Source: CAYOMP01 sp964405075
GTDB taxonomy: Bacteria > Bacillota > Clostridia > Lachnospirales > Lachnospiraceae
Direction of reading: 5' to 3'
Assembly: GCA_964405075.1 (NCBI GenBank)
Contig: CAYOMP010000064.1
Coordinates: 1 to 13,854 of the forward strand
DNA length: 13,854 bases
Shown: positions 1-6,920 of the stretch, in pieces
Position numbering within the stretch: position 1 is the stretch's first letter
Layout of the letters: each line of letters begins with the position of its first letter
Notes under the pieces: model-generated
Database searches by the model: none
Seen by the model: only the letters and a program-made list of their open reading frames with translations
What the model was told of the DNA's origin: nothing
Program-made: the position numbers and the translations under genes

Positions 1-360
1 AGTTAATCCTAATGCTGAATGTCCCTGTAATAACATTATCAATAACAATTCATGTTCGCTAACACTGATTCCCTTTTGGATTGCCATTCTTTTTATTTGC
101 TTTATGGTAGAAGCCATAGAACCTGTTGTAGAAAAGCATACGATTTGTCCTACATTATCGGGGTTAAGCTCTTCTAAAAAGTTGTATAGACTTTCATCGG
201 GTTTTCCCATATACACACCGCCACCTACGAATAAAACATCTACATAAGTAGTAATTTCACTCGATACCGGTTCGGCGTTTACTCCCAGGCGATTGGCTAT
301 GACTTCTGCGACTGCTTTGGTATTACCGCCTCTTGATTGATATCTTACAGCTATTTTCAT
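1..360 (-). CDS. Flavodoxin-like protein, C-terminal end beyond the window
   Basis: The 120 residues in the window begin MKIAVRYQSRGGNTK. An N-terminal beta strand is followed by an SxGGNTK loop at residues 9-15, the position of the FMN-phosphate loop (S/T-x-T-G-N-T) of flavodoxins. A second strand ending VLFVGGGVYMGKP (43-53) and a third ending CFSTTGS (75-81) fit the flavodoxin alpha/beta fold, in which these loops contact the isoalloxazine ring. The expected role is cytoplasmic electron transfer or FMN-dependent reduction; the partner is unknown. The start is supported by a GGAGG about 8 bases upstream of the ATG at 360. The gene diverges from a TetR-type regulator and is its most likely target. 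The stop codon lies outside the window, so full length is unknown. The fold is fairly sure; the specific function is not. Confidence 0.8.
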   Translation of the reverse strand, partial: MKIAVRYQSRGGNTKAVAEVIANRLGVNAEPVSSEITTYVDVLFVGGGVYMGKPDESLYNFLEELNPDNVGQIVCFSTTGSMASTIKQIKRMAIQKGISVSEHELLLIMLLQGHSALGLT

Positions 361-536
361 AATTATACCTCCATTGATACGAATTTCTTTATAAATACAA
401 GTATAATACAATGAGCCTTTTGATTTCCTGCGATTGCAGCAATATCTATCAAACTATAAACAAGCCACATGTGATAAACAAAATAGGGAATTGCACTGAT
501 TCCTTGCACAACATCTTCATTGTAAAAAGTAGACTC

Positions 537-565
537 TTGTATCACTTTCCAGGTTATGATACGAT
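537..565 (+). promoter_or_regulatory. Predicted promoter of the TetR-family gene
   Basis: TTGTAT (537-542), a 17-base spacer and TACGAT (560-565) form a plausible sigma-A promoter pointing at the gene starting at 640. The inverted repeat at 600-625 lies just downstream of it, which would suit autorepression. Confidence 0.45.
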
Positions 566-584
566 AGAAATATCTAATAAGCAA
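556..584 (-). promoter_or_regulatory. Predicted promoter of the flavodoxin-like gene
   Basis: On the minus strand TTGCTT (584-579) is followed after exactly 17 bases by TATCAT (561-556). Its -10 region overlaps that of the rightward tetR promoter, so the two genes would compete for polymerase. It implies a leader of roughly 190 bases. Read by eye only. Confidence 0.45.
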
Positions 585-599
585 TAGTTCAAAAACAAG

Positions 600-625
600 T
601 GACACTAATTTGTAAAAAAGTGTCA
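600..625. promoter_or_regulatory. Inverted repeat, probable TetR-family operator
   Basis: TGACACT (600-606) and AGTGTCA (619-625) are perfect 7-base inverted arms separated by 12 bases. The repeat sits between the predicted rightward promoter and the ATG of the adjacent TetR-family gene, the usual place for such an operator. The right arm ends just before the GGAAGG ribosome binding site, so a bound dimer would block the start of its own gene. Confidence 0.55.
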
Positions 626-639
626 GGAAGGATGGTAAA

Positions 640-1206
640 ATGAATCCGTCAAAAAACCCTAGTGCTGTTCGTTCAAAAAAGGAAATAATAAATGCACTTT
701 TGGAGTTGATGAATACATACCCTTACGACGAAATAACAGTCAAACAGATTATCCTTGAATCCGGGATTGCACGTAAAACGTTCTATCGCAATTTTCTTTC
801 AAAAGATGATGTTTTAAGTGCATACATTGACAGTGTTATGCAACAATATACAGATAATCTTTTCAAATTGACGGATTGCCAGCTTTCCAATATTTTAGAT
901 GTTATTTTGGGATTTTGTATTGAAAATCAGAAGTTGTTTTTTAAACTTAGGGATAATAATCTTATGCACCTGTTTCAGCATAAATGGAACGTTTTTATTC
1001 CTATGATACACCATCAAATAGTAGACCCTAATCATCCAATGTTTCAGGCATTTACTGCTGAACAGGTTGATTACATTATTGCATTTAATATAGGTGCCAT
1101 TTGGAATGTTGTTATGAAATGGATGGAAGACGATATGAAGGATTCTCCGGATGACATAAAAATAACATTGTTGAAATATATAGATAATTTATCTCTTTTC
1201 ACGTAG
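640..1206 (+). CDS. TetR/AcrR-family transcriptional regulator
   Basis: This 188-residue protein has the size and shape of a TetR repressor. The N-terminal DNA-binding domain covers about residues 12-58, with an ALLELM helix, the ITVKQIILESGI segment and the recognition helix ARKTFYRNF (44-52), which matches the family's T-x-Y-x-x-F pattern. The rest is a helical ligand-binding and dimerisation domain with little sequence identity to anything I can name; it resembles the TetR_C group common in Firmicutes. The ATG at 640 follows GGAAGG at a good distance. It diverges from the flavodoxin-like gene and has an inverted repeat immediately upstream, so it probably represses itself and that gene. 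The inducer cannot be told from sequence. Confidence 0.9.
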   Translation: MNPSKNPSAVRSKKEIINALLELMNTYPYDEITVKQIILESGIARKTFYRNFLSKDDVLSAYIDSVMQQYTDNLFKLTDCQLSNILDVILGFCIENQKLFFKLRDNNLMHLFQHKWNVFIPMIHHQIVDPNHPMFQAFTAEQVDYIIAFNIGAIWNVVMKWMEDDMKDSPDDIKITLLKYIDNLSLFT

Positions 1207-1238
1207 AAGCTATTAGCTATAATGGGAATGATAAAAAA

Positions 1239-1697
1239 CTAGGAATCAAGAGATACACCATCATCTTTTTTCTTAAGATTAAAGTCCATAATAGTTTTTA
1301 GCAAGTAGTTATTAAGTTTATCCAAAGGCATATTTAACTTATTGTCAAATTCTTCATCTGATAGTAGAGCGATTGCAAAGAGATTAGCCTCTAACTCTAC
1401 GTTTGTATTTGCGTTTTTACTTGTTAGTGAAAAGTGATTTACACCATTGTTATGAAGTAACGAATGTCCAAGCTCATGAGCGCAAAGTAGTTTCTTTGAA
1501 AAATCTGTATATGAATCATTTATTGCTATGACTGTTGGATAACCTTCTGCTTTTATAGTATGGGCAGTAAAGTCCTTTATTGCATGATGGCAATGGAACA
1601 CCCTAATACCATATTTTTCTGCAATTTCATATGGATCAGTTGTATGCCAGACAGTCTTAAAGCTTCTGGCGTATTTTATTATATCTGATGTATTCAT
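1239..1697 (-). CDS. ImmA/IrrE-family metallopeptidase
   Basis: This 152-residue protein carries the zinc-protease motif HELGH at residues 74-78 inside AHELGHSLLH, followed 25 residues later by ELEANLFAIALL (101-112), which supplies the third zinc ligand of the ImmA/IrrE (COG2856) family. In ICEBs1 the ImmA protein cleaves its partner repressor ImmR when DNA damage is signalled; in Deinococcus IrrE cleaves DdrO. Here the gene follows the XRE repressor gene by 14 bases with its own AAGGAG, so the two are almost certainly co-transcribed and this protein should act on that repressor. It ends 32 bases from the convergent TetR gene; no clear terminator is visible between them. Family assignment is secure; the substrate is inferred from context. 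Confidence 0.92.
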   Translation of the reverse strand: MNTSDIIKYARSFKTVWHTTDPYEIAEKYGIRVFHCHHAIKDFTAHTIKAEGYPTVIAINDSYTDFSKKLLCAHELGHSLLHNNGVNHFSLTSKNANTNVELEANLFAIALLSDEEFDNKLNMPLDKLNNYLLKTIMDFNLKKKDDGVSLDS

Positions 1698-1711
1698 TAT
1701 TTACTCCTTAA

Positions 1712-2116
1712 TTATTTATCAAGGTTTTTATATTTGTAACTAACCAATTTGAGCTGTCCTAGAATTTCATTAGCAAATGCAACGATAGTTTCGTCGCTCA
1801 TACTTTTTGGGTCATAGCCACCATAAGCTGCAAGAGTAGGTGTTTTGATTAGAAATTCCATAGCATCCTGAGCATTGACAAATGAGTTTGGCAATGGAGG
1901 CTGCTCTGTAGGAACAACATCATTTCCCATAAGCTGAGCCGCTGTAACACCTAAAACATCACATAATTTATCAAATATTTGCAAGGGTATTTTCTCAATT
2001 GAGGAATCCTCATATCTATAAATAGTCGTTTTGGAAACCCCAAGCTCTTTAGCAATATAATCAACAGAGATTTTTTTTGCTTTTCTAATTTCTTTTATAT
2101 TTTCACCAATTGTCAT
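1712..2116 (-). CDS. XRE-family repressor (ImmR-like)
   Basis: The 134-residue protein opens with a Cro/CI-type helix-turn-helix domain (about residues 4-62: IGENIKEIRKAKK, then IAKELGVSKTTIYRYED, then LCDVLGVTAAQLM). A proline-rich linker (73-76) leads to a C-terminal domain with GGYDPKSMSDETI and an amphipathic helix NEILGQLKLVSYKYK. The start follows AAGGA. It is the first gene of a two-gene leftward unit with the ImmA-type peptidase and diverges from the ftsZ homologue. The repeated AAAAAGTTGCA sites at 2200-2265 cover both promoters, so it is predicted to repress both itself and ftsZ. Cleavage by the neighbouring peptidase, by analogy with ICEBs1, would lift that repression. DNA-binding role very likely; the rest is inference. 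Confidence 0.9.
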   Translation of the reverse strand: MTIGENIKEIRKAKKISVDYIAKELGVSKTTIYRYEDSSIEKIPLQIFDKLCDVLGVTAAQLMGNDVVPTEQPPLPNSFVNAQDAMEFLIKTPTLAAYGGYDPKSMSDETIVAFANEILGQLKLVSYKYKNLDK

Positions 2117-2175
2117 GGGACACCGTCCTTATTTTGAATAGTAAAAGATTATGATTACATAAATCTGATAAAACA

Positions 2176-2204
2176 ATAATAATACAAAAATAACATAAAT
2201 GCAA
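2176..2204 (-). promoter_or_regulatory. Predicted promoter of the XRE-ImmA unit
   Basis: On the minus strand TTGCAT (2204-2199) is followed after 17 bases by TATTAT (2181-2176). The -35 box lies inside the left arm of the inverted repeat 2200-2227, so the operator and promoter overlap directly. Confidence 0.6.
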
Positions 2205-2265
2205 CTTTTTATTGACAAAAAGTTGCAAAAAAGATATTATGAAGAAAAAAGTTGCATTAATGCAA
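2200..2265. promoter_or_regulatory. Repeated operator sites between xre and ftsZ
   Basis: The 11-mer AAAAAGTTGCA occurs three times: inverted at 2200-2210, direct at 2217-2227 and direct at 2246-2256. The first two form a perfect inverted repeat with a 6-base centre that covers the -35 boxes of both divergent promoters. The third lies just past the ftsZ -10 box and runs into a perfect 14-base palindrome, TTGCATTAATGCAA (2252-2265). This is the expected arrangement for a dimeric XRE repressor controlling both directions; the protein-DNA pairing is inferred from position. Confidence 0.7.
2212..2240 (+). promoter_or_regulatory. Predicted strong promoter of the ftsZ homologue
   Basis: A consensus TTGACA (2212-2217), exactly 17 bases, and TATTAT (2235-2240). 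This would start transcription near 2247, giving a leader of about 60 bases before the ATG at 2310. The promoter is close to consensus, as expected for a gene held off by a repressor rather than by a weak promoter. Confidence 0.75.
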
Positions 2266-2309
2266 TATAAGGAATTGCAAAAACGCAAACGTGTATAAGG
2301 AGGACATTT

Positions 2310-3452
2310 ATGATTGAAATAGTATCTTGTGACGAAACTGATGGACCTAAAATTTTGGTGTTAGGAATTGGAGGCGGTGGAAATAATGCTGTCGAAAGAA
2401 TGATAGAAGCAAAATTAAAAGGGGTAACTTTTGCAGCAGTCAATACTGATATAGCGGTGCTTCGAAAGAATAGTGCAGATTTGAAAATGCAAATCGGCGA
2501 AAAACTGCTAAAGGGATATGGTGCTGGTGCTGATCCTACTTTAGGAGAGGCAGCCGCGATGGAAAATGAAGAAGACATAAGAGCCATGGTGGCTGAATAC
2601 AATATGATTATTATTACATGCGGTATGGGCGGTGGAACAGGAACAGGTGCAGCACCGTTTATTGCTAAATGTTGTCAGGATGCAGGAATTTTAACTATGG
2701 GTGTGGTAACAACACCATTTTCATTTGAAAACAGACCAAGAAGGATTGTGGCAGAGGGCGGAATATCCAAATTGAAAGAAAATGTTGATACCCTGCTTGT
2801 TATTCCTAATGATAAACTGTTGGAAATGGCTGACCGCCAGCTAAAGCTTAAAGATGCATTTATTCTTGCGGATTCGGTTCTTAGATATACCATTGAAGGA
2901 ATTACGAATATCGTATATAACCTGGGAACAATAAATATAGATTTTAATGACTTAAAAACAGCATTGACCAAAAAAGGGATAGGCCATCTGGGCATTGGAA
3001 AAGCCGATTCAGAAAGCTCAATTTTGGAAGCTGTAAAGCAGGCAATAAAATCCCCTCTTCTTGAGACTAGCATTGAAGGAGCTGAAATGATTCTGCTTAA
3101 TACCAGTGGAGATGTTACTTTGGCTGCACTTAATGAAGCGGCTAGCTACGTTAGAGAAATTGCAGGTGAAAATGTTAATGTAATCTGGGGAACGGTTGAT
3201 GATGTTGAAAATCCAGAAGATACAATTACAGTTACACTTATTGCTACAGGTATGCCAGAGGAGCAAAAGAGTACTAATATGCATAATGAAAGGAAGGTGG
3301 AATTTAATCTTAAAAAGGATAATAAATATGGGGCAATTAGCAATACTGAAAAAAGTAGTTTTATCAAGTGTGAGGAACCTAAGGTGAAATATGAAAAACA
3401 AGTCGAAATACCAGTATTTTTAAGGGATTATAGTATAAAACATAAGGGGTGA
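2310..3452 (+). CDS. ftsZ: FtsZ-family cell-division GTPase, probable accessory copy
   Basis: This 380-residue protein is a full FtsZ. It has the nucleotide-binding GIGGGGNNA at residues 19-27, the tubulin signature GGGTGTG at 107-113, the switch region TTPFSFENR at 134-142, and the T7 synergy loop NIDFND at 209-214 with both catalytic aspartates kept. A variable linker follows (about 316-363), then a C-terminal peptide EIPVFLRD (366-373) like the conserved tail that binds FtsA, SepF or EzrA. The start has an AAGGAGG. The usual dcw neighbours (ftsA, ftsQ, murG) are absent; instead the gene diverges from an XRE-ImmA pair whose predicted operator covers its promoter. This suggests a second, conditionally expressed FtsZ that could join, replace or disturb the housekeeping Z-ring. 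That it is a second copy is inferred, since the rest of the genome is not visible. Confidence 0.93.
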   Translation: MIEIVSCDETDGPKILVLGIGGGGNNAVERMIEAKLKGVTFAAVNTDIAVLRKNSADLKMQIGEKLLKGYGAGADPTLGEAAAMENEEDIRAMVAEYNMIIITCGMGGGTGTGAAPFIAKCCQDAGILTMGVVTTPFSFENRPRRIVAEGGISKLKENVDTLLVIPNDKLLEMADRQLKLKDAFILADSVLRYTIEGITNIVYNLGTINIDFNDLKTALTKKGIGHLGIGKADSESSILEAVKQAIKSPLLETSIEGAEMILLNTSGDVTLAALNEAASYVREIAGENVNVIWGTVDDVENPEDTITVTLIATGMPEEQKSTNMHNERKVEFNLKKDNKYGAISNTEKSSFIKCEEPKVKYEKQVEIPVFLRDYSIKHKG

Positions 3453-3600
3453 TTTTGACTTGTAAATGTCCTTTTCTTTATTTGGTAAGAAGTGGAGAAA
3501 ATGAACATAAAAGTAAAAAATACAAAAAATACCTTTAAACCTTGAATATTTAGTACGTTGTAGTACATTACATATAACAATTGAGGGGATGTATTTGCGA

Positions 3601-3642
3601 ACACATACTTGTGAGAGTCGGAAAAATCCGGCTCTCTTGTGT
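3601..3642 (+). other. Stable hairpin of unknown role
   Basis: GAGAGTCGG (3613-3621) pairs with CCGGCTCTC (3628-3636), with one G-U pair, around the loop AAAAAT. A flanking ACACA (3601-3605) can pair with TGTGT (3638-3642) across a 7-base bulge. There is no U-run after it, so it is not a textbook terminator; it could still end ftsZ transcription or be part of an untranslated RNA. Confidence 0.5.
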
Positions 3643-3702
3643 TATATAGAAAAAACGATTTGATTTAAAGTAATACTTTTAAAAAAATGAAAAAGTAAAA
3701 TA

Positions 3703-3731
3703 TTGTCTATGTCTTTAAAAGAGAATATACT
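3703..3731 (+). promoter_or_regulatory. Predicted promoter of the methyltransferase-helicase pair
   Basis: TTGTCT (3703-3708), a 17-base spacer and TATACT (3726-3731). Transcription would start near 3738, leaving a leader of about 100 bases before the ATG at 3841. Confidence 0.6.
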
Positions 3732-3840
3732 ATAGAAAAGTGCAAGTTTTAATTTCTTACATATAGAGTATTTTGAGGAAGAAGTAAAAGCAGTGTTACA
3801 GAGAACAAACAGCTTCAATAATATATACTAGGAGAACAAT

Positions 3841-4434
3841 ATGAATTATACATTAGATTTTTATAATACAAATGCAGATAAATTTGTGGAGGGAACAGTT
3901 TCAGTAGATTTTTCTGCTACACAAAAAAGATTTTTAGATAAGCTATCTGATGGTGCTTGTATTTTAGATTTTGGATGTGGGTCAGGTAGAGATACAAAAT
4001 TTTTCTTGAATCAAGGATTTTGCGTGGAGGCTATTGACGGTTCTAAAGAGCTTTGCAAGATGTCGAGCCAATATACTGGTATAGAAGTGAAGCAGATGCT
4101 TTTTCAAGAATTAGCTGAAATAGAAAAATATGATGGAATATGGGCATGTTCATCAATACTACATTTATCAAAACAAGAACTTTTGTCTGTTTTTGAGAAG
4201 ATGGTTATTGCACTTAAAAAAAATGGAGTTATATATACTTCATTTAAGTACAGTGAATTTGAAGGAAAGCGAAACGGAAGATATTTCACTGATTTTACAA
4301 TTGAATTGTTTAAGGAATTTTCAAAAAATATAGACGATATTTCTATTGAGGAATATTGGATTACCGAAGATGTAAGACCAGGGAGGGGGGAAGAAAAGTG
4401 GTTGAATTTGATATTACGAAAGACGGTTTCTTAA
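3841..4434 (+). CDS. Class I SAM-dependent methyltransferase, small
   Basis: This 197-residue protein has the Rossmann-type SAM site: motif I ILDFGCGSG at 41-49, the acidic strand end VEAIDGS at 62-68 and the post-motif segment WACSSILHLS at 101-110, as in the Methyltransf_11/TehB-like group. No DPPY/NPPY motif of adenine or N4-cytosine DNA methylases and no PC motif of C5-cytosine methylases is visible, so it is more likely a small-molecule, protein or RNA methylase than a classical restriction-modification methylase. The start has AGGAG 6 bases upstream. Its last 37 bases overlap the start of the helicase gene, implying translational coupling and a shared role. The fold is certain; the substrate is unknown. 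Confidence 0.85.
   Translation: MNYTLDFYNTNADKFVEGTVSVDFSATQKRFLDKLSDGACILDFGCGSGRDTKFFLNQGFCVEAIDGSKELCKMSSQYTGIEVKQMLFQELAEIEKYDGIWACSSILHLSKQELLSVFEKMVIALKKNGVIYTSFKYSEFEGKRNGRYFTDFTIELFKEFSKNIDDISIEEYWITEDVRPGRGEEKWLNLILRKTVS
4380..4400 (+). promoter_or_regulatory. Ribosome binding site and GTG start of the helicase gene
   Basis: A run AGGGAGGGGGG (4380-4390) lies 7 bases before an in-frame GTG at 4398. The in-frame ATG at 4356 has no comparable site and would add 14 residues (DYRRCKTREGGRK) that look like out-of-frame methyltransferase sequence. GTG 4398 is therefore chosen. Confidence 0.7.
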
Positions 4435-6920
4435 TTCAACACACGGATTTTTCTCTTAGAGAGCAGGTAGAATATCCAAATGGTGGTGTTACCAGATTCT
4501 ATGACAATAGTGTAGATATGGTGATAATTGATGAGAATATTTGTGATTGTGATGCTGAATCGCCTGTTTTTTCATATATGCTAATAACTGATAAGCAGAA
4601 TCATTATATGCACCAATTCAAAAGAGTATTTAGATTCCTAGGATATGTACAGTCAGAGGTTGATAGGTATTTGTTAAATGATGAAATATCACTGCCGGAT
4701 GACTATATTGTTTCTGTTGGAGATCGTAGTGAACAAGCGGATGTATCGCCTTTAGAACTTCATTTTGAAAGAAATTTTTCAAATGTATATGGGATGAACG
4801 CACTTAAGTATTTATCTAGGGAATATGGGATTTGTGATGAGAAGGGAAATAACTTTTTCCTGGATTATTTAGTTTGTACTACGAATGGAAAATATGCAGT
4901 TGAAGAAAATGGTGTAACATATCATCATCCACAAATTATCGGAGAAATAAAATATAGGAATCAGTTGAACAAACAGAATACATGTGCTTTGTGGGGAATA
5001 AAATTATTTAGATTTTCTACGGAGGACTGTGCTTTTGATAGTCGAATTGAGGATGATATTAAACAATATTTTGGGAAAGATACAGCTGACTTTTTAGATG
5101 ATGGGCTAAAAATTGATAGAAAAGTGGAGCTATATGAACACCAGACGATAAGTCTTGAAGAAATCAGAGAACGAAGAAATAATGGAATAAAAGCCTTTTT
5201 AGTAGTACTTCCTACAGCAGCCGGAAAGTCAAAAATAGTTGAGGAAGATATTAGGGAGTTTTCAAAAGGAAAACGAGGCTTTAAAGCTTTAATACTTGTG
5301 CCAGGAATAAACACACTTGTTGATTGGGAAGAGAGAATTAGAAATACTTTACCGGAACTTTTAAATCAGATTGACATTAAAACATATGCGTATATGGCAC
5401 GTCATTATACCGATGTATCACCCAAATACTATAATTATCTTGTGGTTGATGAAGCTCATCATGCGGTTGCTCCTGTATTAAAGAGAGTTATACAGTATTT
5501 TGACACTGATTTTACCATTGGACTTACAGCAACTGATCAAAGGCCAGACAGAAAGAAACTAGAAACAGTTTTTGGAAGCTACTCTACTTCATTATCGTTA
5601 AAAGATGCAATGGAGAAGGGGATAGTTGCAAAGGCTAATGTATATAGAATAGAGACTAATATTGATCTTTCACAGGTTAGATTTAATGGAAAAGATTATG
5701 TAAATGCAGATTTAGAAAAGAGAATACGAGTTACATCACGAAATGAATTAATCGTTGAGGTTCTTCGAGAATATTTTACAGAAGGTGATGCTGGAAAACG
5801 CCAAGGAATTATCTTCTGTGTTAATGTGAATCATGCAAATGAGATGGCAAAGTTATTAAATTCTGTGGATATATCGGCAGCTAGTTATACCGGACAGACT
5901 CAAAATCCTACTAAGGTAATGAGTGAATTTAAAGAAAAAAAGATAAGGTTTTTATGTGCATGTAATATGATTTCAGAAGGATGGGATTATCCAGAGCTTG
6001 GAATTTTGGTTATGGCTCGTCCAACATTATCCAAAGTTCTTTACTTACAACAGATAGGAAGAGGACTAAGAAAGACAGATGTTAAAAAGAATGTCATTGT
6101 AATCGATGTTGTTGATGAGTATGGAGCTATGGTAAAGGCATGTAATATGCATTCTATATTTGCTAATCCATATTATGTTCCATTTGGTGATATTACGAAA
6201 ACAGATTATACACCTGGAGAAATAGTGGTTATTGATGGTATGACAGAAAGGATTGAACGCATCAGAGAAGTGGATATAAATTCTTTTGAAGAAAAATATG
6301 GGGATTATCTTAGTCAGGAACAAATAGCCAGAGAATATTTTGTCAGTACAGGTACAATAACAAGTTGGATAAAAAAGGGAAAGATAAATCCAAGTGTAGA
6401 ATACAAATTTGGAAGCAAATACATATACTTATTTAGTCCAGAGGATGTAGAGAAATATAGGGAAGAGCTTGGAATCAAAGAGCATAATGATAATACAATC
6501 AAAGAAGACTTCTTTGAATTCTTAGAAGAGCGAGATTATTCATTGTCATACAAAATGCCGTTTATGCTCGCTTTTATTAATTGCATCAATACGATTGGTG
6601 ATGCTGAAATCGACAGAGTTCTTGAAGTGTATATTCAGTTTTATCAAGATAGGTTAAAGCGAGGATTGCAAATAGATCGCAGTACATGCCCTTATGATGA
6701 AAAAATGCTTAATGATAAGAAGGCAATATGCAGAAGTATGTTGACAAATCCTTTTGAGAAGTTTGAACGTAAGAGATTCTTATATTATTCAAAGGATCTA
6801 AGTATTATATCAATGAATCACGCATTATTCAGTCAGATGACAGAGAAGGATTGGGAAAGAGTCAAAACCCAAATGCAGGAAGATTTGAAAAACTACTACG
6901 CTGAAATGGGTGGGATATAG
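4398..6920 (+). CDS. PD-(D/E)XK-like nuclease / SF2 helicase / HTH fusion protein
   Basis: The protein is 840 residues from the GTG at 4398. Residues 1-115 are of unknown fold. Residues 118-215 resemble a DUF559/Vsr-type PD-(D/E)XK nuclease: FFLDYLV (D156), YAVEENG (E169/E170), a following HH, a conserved R187 and GIKLFRFS at 200-207. The superfamily 2 helicase core follows: Walker A LPTAAGKS (271-278), DEAH (351-354), LTAT (376-379), SEGWDYP (526-532) and QQIGRGLR (551-558). Residues 638-690 look like a helix-turn-helix of the MerR/excisionase kind (LSQEQIAREYFVSTGTITSWIKKG), and the last 150 residues are helical and unassigned. The expected activity is ATP-driven DNA translocation linked to cleavage. 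It overlaps the methyltransferase gene by 37 bases. The helicase call is certain; the nuclease part is moderately supported because the catalytic residues are assigned by eye. Confidence 0.9.
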   Translation: MVEFDITKDGFLIQHTDFSLREQVEYPNGGVTRFYDNSVDMVIIDENICDCDAESPVFSYMLITDKQNHYMHQFKRVFRFLGYVQSEVDRYLLNDEISLPDDYIVSVGDRSEQADVSPLELHFERNFSNVYGMNALKYLSREYGICDEKGNNFFLDYLVCTTNGKYAVEENGVTYHHPQIIGEIKYRNQLNKQNTCALWGIKLFRFSTEDCAFDSRIEDDIKQYFGKDTADFLDDGLKIDRKVELYEHQTISLEEIRERRNNGIKAFLVVLPTAAGKSKIVEEDIREFSKGKRGFKALILVPGINTLVDWEERIRNTLPELLNQIDIKTYAYMARHYTDVSPKYYNYLVVDEAHHAVAPVLKRVIQYFDTDFTIGLTATDQRPDRKKLETVFGSYSTSLSLKDAMEKGIVAKANVYRIETNIDLSQVRFNGKDYVNADLEKRIRVTSRNELIVEVLREYFTEGDAGKRQGIIFCVNVNHANEMAKLLNSVDISAASYTGQTQNPTKVMSEFKEKKIRFLCACNMISEGWDYPELGILVMARPTLSKVLYLQQIGRGLRKTDVKKNVIVIDVVDEYGAMVKACNMHSIFANPYYVPFGDITKTDYTPGEIVVIDGMTERIERIREVDINSFEEKYGDYLSQEQIAREYFVSTGTITSWIKKGKINPSVEYKFGSKYIYLFSPEDVEKYREELGIKEHNDNTIKEDFFEFLEERDYSLSYKMPFMLAFINCINTIGDAEIDRVLEVYIQFYQDRLKRGLQIDRSTCPYDEKMLNDKKAICRSMLTNPFEKFERKRFLYYSKDLSIISMNHALFSQMTEKDWERVKTQMQEDLKNYYAEMGGI

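Larger units (their letters stand above)
3453..3840 (+). other. Intergenic region, 388 bases, no gene seen
   Basis: No convincing coding frame was found. It holds a GC-rich hairpin at 3601-3642, a motif TACGTTGTAGTAC at 3554-3566 that recurs with one change at 13106-13118, a predicted promoter at 3703-3731 and the AGGAG before the methyltransferase start. No classical intrinsic terminator for ftsZ was found directly after its stop. Confidence 0.6.

Noticed and set aside
363..605. Leftward 80-codon frame between the TetR and flavodoxin-like genes
   Set aside because: It starts with GTG without a ribosome binding site, covers both predicted promoters and part of the TetR operator, and its hydrophobic product matches nothing I know. 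Its stop 2 bases before the flavodoxin start is probably coincidence.
1204..1240. Terminator between the convergent TetR and ImmA genes
   Set aside because: Only a short AGCT-ATT-AGCT repeat is present, with no stable stem or clear T-run at the right place.
2103..2288. Leftward 61-codon frame overlapping the xre start
   Set aside because: It lies across the divergent promoters and operators and has the composition of AT-rich noncoding DNA.
3597..3611. Possible LexA box (CGAAC, 4 bases, then ACTTG)
   Set aside because: Only the left half matches the Gram-positive SOS box; the right half departs from GTTCG/GTTTG too much.
3841..4434. Methyltransferase as part of a classical restriction-modification system
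   Set aside because: No DPPY/NPPY or PC catalytic motif of DNA methylases is present and the fold segments fit small-molecule or TehB-like methylases better.
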